This document shows positions 55,097 to 64,000 of a DNA stretch of 64,000 nt, one piece after another (position 1 is the stretch's first letter; each line of letters opens with the position of its first letter). The notes below the pieces were generated by a model that searched no databases, was not told the DNA's origin, and was given only the letters and a program-made list of their open reading frames with translations. The position numbers and the translations under genes are program-made. This DNA is from Utricularia gibba. Its lineage: Eukaryota; Streptophyta; Magnoliopsida; Lamiales; Lentibulariaceae. The stretch lies in the NCBI GenBank assembly GCA_002189035.1, contig NEEC01000008.1:2046001-2110000 (forward strand). Direction: 5' to 3'.

Positions 55097-57089
55097 TGAA
55101 CGACTCCCCGGGGAGCTATCGCGAACAACAGAGGCACAGCGGCAGGAGGATCTTCAGTCCTCTGAGTTGCACTGCGGTGGCGGCAGCAGGCAAACTGGCA
55201 GGGGAAAGCAGCTCCACCTCGCTAAGCCGCCGAGGGTTTCATCTCCCAGTGCGGTCTCTGACTCATTGAAGTCCACACATTCAAGATATTTGTTTCCCTG
55301 AATTGGTCCACAGAAATTGGGATTTATGAAAAGTAAAAACTATGAAAATATATTTCATAATTTATGATAATAAACATTGTAGCGCGTTTTAAAACATAGA
55401 TTTCAATTCGACGTTAAATCCAATTATATCGAAATTTAAGAATGAATTCAAATTTATTTAAATAATGATTATTTTAAAGTTATTAAAATTGAAAATATAT
55501 TAAATATAGATCATTCAAAAATGTATGTTTAAAATGGTATTGTCTGTCTTAAAAGTACTTAGAAAAATTAAATGATGAGTTGGTATGTGGAATGGACCTC
55601 ATGATGCAACTTGGCATTATGCGGTCTCCGAAAGGGGAGGAGGATAGAGTCTTGAAATGCTGGTTCAGATTGCTTGGCAACGAGGAAAGTGGCTTTGGGG
55701 AAAGGAAACGTGCAGTTTGATCGATCGTCGACAGTAATGAACCTAATCAGTCCTCTTCAAAGTGTTGAGCCCTCGGCCCTCGGTCCTTGTCGCTGCTGCT
55801 GTGCTGCATTCTCCCTCCGATGCGCTGAAGGGGTCTCTGGGATGTTGGCCCGGCTCACTCGGATGCTAACCGCATGGAGTCTGATTGAGCCGTGCCAATA
55901 TCTTACCGGCGCCCTTCATCCGCCACCCCATATCTGCTGCTGCTACTCCAACCCTCTTTTGTTCAAGTTTTTCGGCATGGCTGCGTATTGGTGCTATATC
56001 ACAACAGCAGGACATTGCATGTCTGAGAGGGTGTGGTGTGGGGATCGGAAGGTTGGTCGGGGCTGCTCAATGCACGCCTCTGAAGGTGGAGAAGGAACGA
56101 CGGGAGGGAGTCCCTCCCTCCAAATGCAGTTGGATGCAGAACAAGGGCTAGGTATGTTTTGTGCGTACAAGTATTGTATTGTGCAAACAAATTAAATAAG
56201 TTCTTCCCCAGGATGCTGATGAAAGACATTGTAAAAGCGTTTCTTTTCTTTTTTTTTTTTTTTTAATGTGCTTGTGGTAGCAGCAGTTGTGAAAGGGGTA
56301 CATGGAAACGGAGATTTACCCACCTCTGAAGATCCTGAGGCGATGCATTTCCTTCACCCAGGTCTTCAATCCCGTCTCTTCCTCGCCAGCATCGGCCGTG
56401 TCCTGTTCTCCGGCAGCGGCTAAGCTGCATCATCATCGTGATCGTCATCTAATTCGCAAACTGAAACATGTCTTGCTATCAACAGATTGTACGAGTGTTG
56501 AGGAAGACGTTCAATGGAGTAACCCAAGTCATCCAACTTGTGCATTGGAGTAGTCACCAACGACGTGCCGGTCAAGATGAGCAGCTCTTTCTTCTTCTTC
56601 TTACGGTGATTCAGAACGTACAATTCCTTTCATCAACTTCTCAAGGATAATGAGAACAGATTGGACTTACTGTTGGCATACTTGATAAGGCACGAGGTTC
56701 AGATGCCGGAATTCGACGAGGAGATGGGCTGCCATAGCCCCATGATGATGGATTTCCAGGAGGAGAGCAATCATTCCAGAGCTTCCGCGAGGTGCATTGC
56801 ATTGTGTTGCAGTATGAACAGTTCCTTAAAAACTCAACTGGAAGATCACCGGGCATAGAGGCACAGGGCGACAAATTATCAAACTTTGAGTTCTCTCTCA
56901 TTGAACCTGTACGTATTTCCATACTGATTTCCCTCGATTACAGAAACAAGACGCTATCCTTATTCTAATAATCAAAGCTCGAAAGCTTTCAAGAAGCTAA
57001 AGTATTACAGTACACATGAGTTTAGTACAGTTTTGTCGGCATTCATAGGCATAACCAAAAGTTGTGCTGTACCATGAAAAAGGAAAGCT
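55097..57089. other. large intergenic region, no firm gene
   Basis: 55300-55620 is AT-rich. 55640-56220 is GC-richer but its open frames (for example 55674-56195, +) lack any recognisable domain. 56260-56920 has transcript-like minus-strand segments, including DLPVEFLRNCSYCNTMQC with an FLxxCxxC start that recalls an FCS-like zinc finger, but the frame does not continue into the rest of that domain. I could not assemble a gene. A poly-T run lies near 56250. Confidence 0.4.
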
Positions 57090-59116
57090 TCACATTCTAG
57101 AGAGGGCAAGCTTGATGAGATCCTTCCTCAATATCTTCCCAGATGGGTTCTTCGGAATCGAATCAACGAACGCCACGCGCCGAATCCTCTTGTATGGAGC
57201 CACCTTCAGCACAAGAAAGAGCTCAGTTAGCAAAAGGGCTGATGATTCAACTCCAAAGGATGAACACTGTACGGAAGTTCACCTGCTTTGCGACAAAATC
57301 CATCACTCCCCCAGGTGATAGCTCGCTACCAGCCTTACGCACTACGTAAGCCATAGGTATTTGGCCAACCTCCAACTCAGGGAACCTGTCCCGTACCCAG
57401 ACAATTTCATCAGCACAACTTGACATTGACGAATTCACTATTCTAAGGGGAGGTGCAAGAACTTACGGAATTACCGCAGCATCTGCAATTTCAGGGTGAG
57501 TTAGCAGCAGTGCCTCTAACTCAGCCGGAGGTACCTGGTAAAGGTGAACCATTGGTTATAATTCTTCAACATAACTCACGCAGCTCGTGTCCCTGAACTA
57601 TTGGTTCATACAGCCAACCTGATAGCCTTTGTACTTGATGAGCTCCTTCAACCGGTCCACGACAAAGATGAAGCCATCGTCGTCGATGAAGCACAGATCG
57701 CCGGTTCGTAGCCACCCATCGGAAGTCAATGTCGAAGCCGAGGCCTCCTCATTGCCGAAGTAGCCTGAGATTCCACAGTTTATCAAACCGGATATATTTT
57801 TTTTTCTGTTTTAGATAGGTGTTGACTCTTGAGGAGAACGAACACATGCAGAAATTGAAAAGTAGCCTTACCTTTCATAATGGTGGGGCCCCTCAACCAA
57901 AGCTCGCCCGTCTGGTTGACCGGTAGGGCGTCGCCGTTGACGGGATCGACGATCTTCGCCTCCATGCTCGGGACAGTAGCCCTGCCGCGCCGTACTTCCG
58001 GCTCTCCTCGAGGGAATCCGCCGACGCACCGATTGCGGTGGATTCCGTCAGGCCGTACCCCTGCAAAATTGCAACATGCGGATAGTGCTGGACGAAGCCC
58101 TCCACAACTTCCTTGCTGAGCGGTGCGCCGCCGCAGACGGCGTACTGCAGGCTGCTCAAGTCGTACTTTTCTTTGATTGCGGCGTGGTTGTTGATCAAGG
58201 CCACCAGAATCGGCGGTACTATAGGTACATTAGTAGCGGAGAATTTCTGGATGGCGGAGAGCAGTTCGTGAAGCTCGAATTTCTCAAGAATCACGATGGT
58301 CGAGCCGGTAGCTGTCAACCCGGATGCGAAGGCGGCTAGTCCGTAGATGTGGAACATGGGAACCGTGCAGATGAAAATCTCTCCTCCTTCAGAATTCAAA
58401 TCGAAGCGATGCGCAATCGTTTGAACCATTGCGATTAGGTTACCGTGAGAGGAAACTACCCCTTTGCTGGGTCCGGTGGTGCCGGAGGAGTAGAGCAGTG
58501 TGGCCGTGTCCTGTTGGTTGACACGCTCCTTGAATCGGATCTCGCTGGGTTCTCTTCCCATCATCTCCTCTATGTACCCAACTATTCTCAATCCCCCAAC
58601 ATTCGCATTTCTCTGAGAAGCGGACTCCGAGGAAATCAGCACCACCGGGAGCTTGGATTCGGCGATTTTGGGAAGAAGCTGGGGAATCGTGAAGGCGAGC
58701 ACAGGCTTCGAGTCGGCGATCTGTTTCGCGATTTCTCCAGAGGTGTTGAGGGGATTCGTGGTGGTGATTATAGCGCCGAGCGACATCACGGCAAGCGCGA
58801 CTACCGGGAAGTAGATTGAGTTAGGGCTAAGGATCAACACCACGTTCCCTTTCCTGATACCGAATTCGGTAGACAGGGAACTTGAGACGGCATCCACCGC
58901 TCGCCAGAGCTCCGCGTATGTAAGACGCCGGCCGGTGGCGGCGTCGATGTACGCAATTCTGCCGCGGTGGGGGCGCGATGAGATGAAGGTGGTGACATCG
59001 AGGGAGGCGTTGGAAGGTAAAGGAATTGGGGTTCGCTTGCTGTAGAAGGTGGAGTTGGCCTTGCAGAAACCGCTGCGCGGATCCACATTACCCGGTGGTG
59101 ATTCCATATCCGCCAT
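57090..59116 (-). CDS. 4-coumarate-CoA ligase-like acyl-CoA synthetase, probably peroxisomal
   Basis: Five exons on the minus strand: 59116-57872, 57764-57619, 57534-57467, 57385-57283, 57203-57090; about 558 residues. Class I adenylate-forming motifs are all present: P-loop [52 protein letters not shown] and the catalytic Lys in [13 protein letters not shown]. The C-terminus LALSRM ends in SRM, which fits the plant peroxisomal PTS1 pattern [SA][RK][LM]. This matches the 4CL-like group (4CLL5/7, OPCL1) that activates fatty acid or jasmonate precursors in peroxisomes, rather than true 4CL. Exon 1 needs one added base at the GGG run 57970-57972 (plus strand) to read [16 protein letters not shown]; with it the exon has the correct phase. 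Substrate is not predictable. Confidence 0.92.
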
Positions 59117-59434
59117 TGCCAGTGGGAAGGGAAAGGGAAAAGGAAAGGGAGAGCTTTCTAAGCAGGGCCAGCCAACAAATGCTGACTACTCAAAGGAACT
59201 CATGGTAGGTTGTCGGTTTTTCTGGAAAAAACAATCCATTTCATTTATTTATTGTTACTAATTTTTGTACTATAAAACCAACAATAAATGCCTGTTTATT
59301 ACAATTTAATATAAGATATTAAATGGAGATTGGAACAATTTACTTACCTAATCTATAATTAAAATATACTATTTAACATAAAACCTGTTTATCTCCCAGA
59401 ATCATTTGCACCAACCAAGGAAACAGACGCAAAA
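59117..59434. other. spacer between divergent 4CL-like gene and OHP2 copy
   Basis: Short AT-rich promoter region shared by the 4CL-like gene (left) and the OHP2-like sequence (right). No gene. Confidence 0.6.
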
Positions 59435-59775
59435 ATGTCAGCCACGCCTGCACCTCCATTCCCCTGCATCAAGCTCACAACGCCCCCATCGCGTCTCTCT
59501 TCCAGATTCACCATTGGGAGTTCTCAGGCCGACAGCCCTCTCAGAAGACCCGCGGCTGTAAACCCCGAGCCACCTTCTCCGCTTCCGACAGAGAATGTGG
59601 TGAGACTCGAGTTTCAGAGGGCGAAGGCGAAGGAGCTCCAGGAGTACTTGAAACCTAAGAATCCGGAGGAGGCTGATTAAGGACGCGTTCTCTGATTCAT
59701 CCCCATAATGGCAGGTAAAACGATTCGATGCTCATCAATCAGATGGGCGGCGATGTTCGGATTCGCTGTCGGGAT
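59435..59775 (+). pseudogene. OHP2: OHP2-like (light-harvesting-like one-helix protein) pseudogene, truncated
   Basis: The frame from 59435 reads MSATPAPPFPCIKLTTPPS, a plastid transit-type leader, then DSPLRRPAAVNPEPPSP and VVRLEFQRAKAKELQEYLKP, the signature of OHP2 before its single chlorophyll-binding helix. The frame hits TAA at 59678 where OHP2 normally has Gln (QGPFFGF), and a further TGA follows where an aromatic residue is expected. After a degraded stretch, RWAAMFGFAVG (about 59738-59773) matches the start of the conserved helix RWAMFGFAVG; the acidic residue of its ExxxxR pair appears lost. Homology ends at about 59775, where a retrotransposon LTR seems to begin; the C-terminal part is absent. 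OHP2 partners OHP1 and HCF244 in photosystem II assembly. This copy cannot encode that protein, so a second intact copy would be expected. Confidence 0.82.
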
Positions 59776-60270
59776 TGTTGATGCAACCTGAGAAGGAAAT
59801 TACAAGCAAACTGCTCCAATCAAACAAATCAGAAGAATCAACTGCAAACCACATTGATGAAGAAGAAAATCCAAGAGGAAATCTACAGATATGCAACGGC
59901 TAGAAACGGAATTAATGCAAAGGCCATCCATACATGTCTCTAACGGTCCAAAAAAAAAAAAAAAGCATATGAATTTCCCTATAAGTAACGAGCTCTTCGC
60001 TGTAACTTGCTGTAACTCAATTCTTCAAAATTGAAGAAAAGAAAAACTCACATTCATACCTGTTTACACTCTCTTCATACATATTGTATTTTTACATCAA
60101 AGTTGCATCTACCCAGCAAGCAACGTGAATACACAGTCAAGAAATTGAAGAATTGTTCTATGTTCTTTATGGTGAACCCGACGTGAAGCCATTTCTATAC
60201 ACGCTCTGCTTCTAGTTCCCTGCTGTTTCAAGTGCTATATCTTGTATATCGTTTTCTTGTTTTCTTTCTC
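59776..60270 (+). mobile_element. probable 5' LTR and leader of the Ty1/copia element
   Basis: The left end is placed at TGTTGATGC (59776), where OHP2 homology stops; copia LTRs often begin TGTTG. The right border is unclear. A candidate primer-binding site beginning TGG lies at 60170-60190, which would put the LTR end just before it, but the preceding bases do not give a clean CA end. The usual copia primer site TGGTATCAGAGC is not present. The 3' LTR lies beyond the window, so the ends cannot be confirmed. Confidence 0.45.
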
Positions 60271-60276
60271 GATAAC

Positions 60277-63200
60277 ATGGCAACCCAGACTTCTGCTCCA
60301 CCAGTCTTCAATGGCAAAGATCCAAGTGAGTTTCGAGCGTGGTCTAGAAAAATGACAGACTACTTTGATGAGCTTGATCTAGCAGATTACTTCACCACAG
60401 AGTCTCCTCTAGAAACAAGCGAAGAGGCTTGGACAAGCTACAAAAAAATTGAAAAAAGGGTACGTGGTATTCTAAATCAGGCTGTCACCCACGAAGCATA
60501 TGAACATATCTTGGAATGCAAGACTCCTAAGGAGGCATGGAAAGTACTAGAAGATGCTTATATAGGGACCGCTGAAAGCAAAGCTGTTCAAGTTGCAGAC
60601 ATATGGCGCACACTAAACCATCAAAAGGTAAGTTCACCTGACTCTCTTAATCAATTCACTGACCTTATTACTGCAGGTGTGCGTAAAATGCGATTATTAG
60701 GGTCCAAGCCTGACGAAGATAGACTCAAGGATATCATTATCCATGCGCTGCCCCCTTGTTATGAATCAGCAGTGAACTCCCTTCAGATCCACGGCCTAGA
60801 AAAACTGTCTCATGCTGAAGTCCTTCAAAAATTGAGGCGAGTAGAGATTAAAACACACATGCAACCATATGAAGAAAAGGCATTCTTAGCAAAATCTGTA
60901 TACAAGGCACCAAGCCAAAGAGTAACAAACTCCCAAATGGAAAAACCGAGTGCGGTTTTGGGCAAACCAGGAACATATGTACCTGGGTCACATCCTCCAT
61001 GTCTTCACTGCAAGCAACAGAATCACATCTCAAACGACTGCTATTGGCATCCAGAAAAATTATGCCGCTTCTGTCAAGAAAAGGGCCATCTTGAAAGAGT
61101 CTGCCCAATAAAAAGAGAAATCATGCAACAAATGCTCCAACAGAGACAGATGGGATCTAAAGGAGGCATCAATGTGAAACTCTCTTCTGACTTCTCTACA
61201 ACAGCCAAAAATGATGTATCTCAACACACAATAAATGAGAAAGACACCGTTGATATCTACTCTTTATGCCGAACCACATTATTCTCTGCATTAACGGACG
61301 TACAGAACTGGGTATGGCTTTTGGACAGTGGGAGTACAAACCACATTGCCAATAACAAACAACTCTTCATCAGTTACGAAAAAACTCTTACAGAAATAGA
61401 AATCGCTAATGGAACTCACATTATGGCCATTGGAAGAGGCAACATTAAACTGGAAACTGCAACTCATTATATTCTTCTCAAGGATGTTCTGCATGTACCG
61501 GCTGCCTCCCACAACTTACTGAGCCTTGGCCAGCTAGTTAAAAGAGGTTGTGATATTAACTTCTGTGATAATACGTGTCATATCAGTAGCTCTGCAGGAA
61601 AGAAAATTCTGAGTATCTCTATGATGAATAAGATCTTCCCTATTAACTTTCTCAAGGAAACAGGAAATATTGTCACTATGGCCTTATCCGCCCAAGCAAA
61701 GGAAAACATGATCTTGTGGCATCGAAGATTTGGACACCACAATCAGATGTCTCTGTACAAAACACAACAAAGGGAACTACTTACTGGGATTCCAACACTA
61801 GAACAAGATGGAGATTGCTGCAAAATCTGTCAGCTTGGAAAGATGTCTCGACCATCATTTTCACAGAGCATATGGACAGCACAACAGCCACTAGAAGTGA
61901 TCTGTTCAGACGTTTGTGGGCCTATTACACCATCTACTCAAGCTGGGAACCGATACTTTGTATTATTTATAGATGAATTCTCGAAGTATGCCTGGGTTTA
62001 TTTCCTAAAATCACGAACAGAAGTCAGCAAATGCTTCATGGATTTCAAAGCATTGGTTGAGAATCAAAGTGGGAAAAGGATTAAGGCATTGAGATCTGAT
62101 AATGGTGGTGAATACATACCGCATGAACTCCAAAAATACTGCCAAGAGCATGGAATTGAACAGCAATTTACTGCTCCTTATACCCCTCAGCAAAACGGTA
62201 TCTGCGAAAGACGCAACAGAACAATCATGGACATGTCACGCTGCCTATTATTGGAAGGAAACCTACCAAAATTCTTCTGGGGAGAAGCTGTCCATACAGC
62301 CGTTTACTTGCTCAACAGATTGCCTACACGAGGAACAAAAGAGTACAAAACGCCATATGAACTATGGAAGAACCGAGTTCCATCGGTTGATCACTTAAGG
62401 GTATTCGGTTGTATATGTTTTACACAGACTCCACACCAACTCCGCACAAAGTTAGACAACAAAAGCAAGATGGGAATATTTGTTGGATATGCAACACAGT
62501 CCAAAGCCTATAGAGTCTGGCTACCGGAATATAAGAAGATCATCATTAGTAGAGATATAGTCTTTAATGAAAGAAAAGCATGGAAGTGGAATCAAGAAAG
62601 TTGGAACACCGAAACCTCAAACGTAACAGACTTGAGTTTCCTATTTCCATTACTACCAGCTGTCCCAACTGATATGATTACAACAAATGAGGATATGTCA
62701 GTCAGAGAGGAAATAACAGAGCCATCACAAACATGCTCAGAAGAAATAGACATTGACTCACAAACCGATGCCTTTAGCCCCTCTCTTGAAGCTAATCAAA
62801 ACTTACTACCAGAGGATAACCGTGAGCTCAATGACCTATCTGATTCAATACAAGCAGAGACTGACAACTCCCTGCTTCCTGAAAGTTTGCTTCAGAATCC
62901 TACAGAAATAGAAATAGATCATCTATCCACCAACGCAACAAAACAAAGGTTGGAACAAAATCAGGAAAGGTGGATAGAAAATAGAGAACCTACTGAAAGA
63001 ATCCACGCAATACCTGATGAAAGTATGCACAAAGATCAATTTGTAGAAAAGGAAAGCATCTCTGAAAGACCTCTAGGAGAACAAGGATCACTGGAAACTC
63101 AAGAAATCACGCCCACAGACGCAAACCAGCCTAAAATAACTGAAAGCTTGGAGTCTATTATTATTAAAACTCGAAGTGGGAGAACCTCAAAATCACCCCT

Positions 63201-63459
63201 ATGGATGAAAGATTATGCCGAAATGTCAATTTGCAGTGCACCTGAAAGTATAGAGGCACCGCTTGAGCCAACTTCAATTGAAACGGCACTACAAGATCCA
63301 CAATGGAGAAAAGCAATGGAATTAGAACTCCAAACTATTGAGAAGTATAAGACATGGACCCTGGTAGAGAGAAAAGAAAACATGAGAGTAATTGGTACTA
63401 CGCACCAAGCTCAATCCAGATGGCAGCATCAACAAACTCAAGGCAAGATTGGTAGCTAA
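60277..63459 (+). mobile_element. Ty1/copia gag-protease-integrase frame
   Basis: A 1,060-codon open frame from the ATG at 60277. Order: gag with DUF4219/UBN2 features (VFNGKDPSEFRAWSRKMTDY, TPKEAWKVLEDAY); two CCHC zinc knuckles (CLHCKQQNHISNDC and CRFCQEKGHLERVC), where most copia elements have one; aspartic protease WLLDSGSTNHI; GAG-pre-integrase with H-H-C-C (HRRFGHH, CCKICQLGK); integrase with D (CSDVCGP), D (RSDNGGEY) and E (GICERRNR). The order protease-integrase-reverse transcriptase is diagnostic of Ty1/copia. No stop interrupts this frame, so the copy is young. The frame ends at 63459 shortly after entering the reverse transcriptase region, because of a small deletion or frame break near 63395-63405. 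Confidence 0.93.
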
Positions 63460-64000
63460 GGGCTTTAAACAGAGAGCTGGAATTGATTACCAAGACACAT
63501 TTGCGCCAGTAGCACGACTTGATACAATCAAGCTATTGTTGGCTTTAGCAGCATGCAAAAGATGGGATGTCTATCACCTTGATATCAAGTCTGCATTTCT
63601 AAATGGTCCACTAAATGAAGAAGTTTATATAGAACAACCATCAGGATTTGTGATTAAAGGGCAAGAAAACAAGGTCTATCTACTTCACAAAGCTTTATAC
63701 GGATTAAAACAAGCACCAAGAGCATGGTATTCTAAGATTGACCTCTACTTCACTCAGCATGGTTATGTGCGAAGTGAAAACGACAACACCCTATATATCC
63801 TGAATGTTCAAGCAGGACAAGTAATTATTTCCTTATACGTGGATGATATCCTCATGACAGGAAATAATCCAACTCTAGTGGGAAGCGAAAAACAAGCTCT
63901 AAAAAAACACTTTGAGCTAACAGATTTGGGACTAATGACCTATTTTCTAGGTCTTGAAATCATCCAGAGCTCTACATCTATTATTCTATCACAAAGGAAA
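63404..64000 (+). mobile_element. Ty1/copia reverse transcriptase, out of frame and cut by window end
   Basis: From about 63404 the reverse transcriptase continues in another frame without stops to the window edge: KLKARLVAKGFKQ, DTFAPVARLDTIKLLLALA, HLDIKSAFLNG, LHKALYGLKQAPRAWY and the catalytic LYVDDILMTG. The residues linking VIGT to TKLNPDGS are short by a few codons and the frame shifts, so this copy cannot make a full polyprotein as read. RNase H and the 3' LTR lie outside the window. Confidence 0.93.

Noticed and set aside
55674-56195. A 173-codon plus-strand ORF
   Set aside because: Cys/Gly/Ser-rich composition without recognisable motif, promoter or splice context; it looks like chance in GC-richer DNA.
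57872-59116. True 4-coumarate-CoA ligase of lignin biosynthesis
   Set aside because: The overall sequence and the SRM C-terminus fit the peroxisomal 4CL-like group better.

Overview
The window is nuclear DNA from a flowering plant, almost certainly a eudicot. Genes are split by short AT-rich GT-AG introns, intergenic DNA is AT-rich, and the gene set is plant-specific (GLR channel, ROP GTPase, MUB, CDSP32, OHP2, alkaline/neutral invertase, PSK SIMULATOR, a Ty1/copia element). The species cannot be read from the sequence. No bacterial, organellar or CRISPR-like feature was seen.

Layout, left to right: hnRNP-type RRM protein (-, 1463-3005); small RING-H2 ligase (+, 4569-5023); a weak PPR-like relic near 5.4 kb; a 10-exon giant coiled-coil NT-C2 protein (+, 7284-14331); membrane-anchored ubiquitin-fold protein (-, 15003-15988); HMGB protein (+, 17016-18466); ER canopy/MSAP-like protein (+, 19035-20386); glutamate receptor-like channel (+, 21080-24005); alkaline/neutral invertase (-, 24405-26497); beta-tubulin (-, 27791-29326); PSI-type DUF3475/DUF668 protein (+, 30692-33690); plastid-type J protein (+, 34087-34484); ER HSP90 (-, 35034-38965); PNRC-motif protein (+, 40043-40705); ROP GTPase (+, 41758-42923); lysine-rich plant protein (-, 43117-44518); BOI-like RING protein (+, 46396-47097); subtilase (-, 47533-50459); LARP1-type La protein (-, 51560-53719); CDSP32 thioredoxin (-, 54218-55096); 4CL-like ligase (-, 57090-59116); a broken OHP2 copy (+, 59435-59775) that stops where a Ty1/copia element begins (to the window end).

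These are mostly unrelated housekeeping and signalling genes, and I find no new multi-gene system. The most interesting signals cut across genes. (1) At least eight otherwise well-preserved coding exons each need exactly one extra base, usually in a short G/C run, and never one fewer. That points to deletion-biased sequencing or assembly error rather than real pseudogenes. (2) Both ER folding genes (HSP90 and the canopy protein) carry an exact ER stress element, CCAAT-N9-CCACG, about 125-150 bp upstream of their ATG; the HSP90 promoter also has a perfect three-unit heat shock element. (3) The OHP2 copy carries stops and appears interrupted by the retrotransposon. (4) The giant coiled-coil gene contains five exact-period 189-bp (63-residue, nine-heptad) repeats.

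Exon boundaries were placed by hand from splice signals and checked for reading phase; family names rest on recognised motifs, not on a database search.
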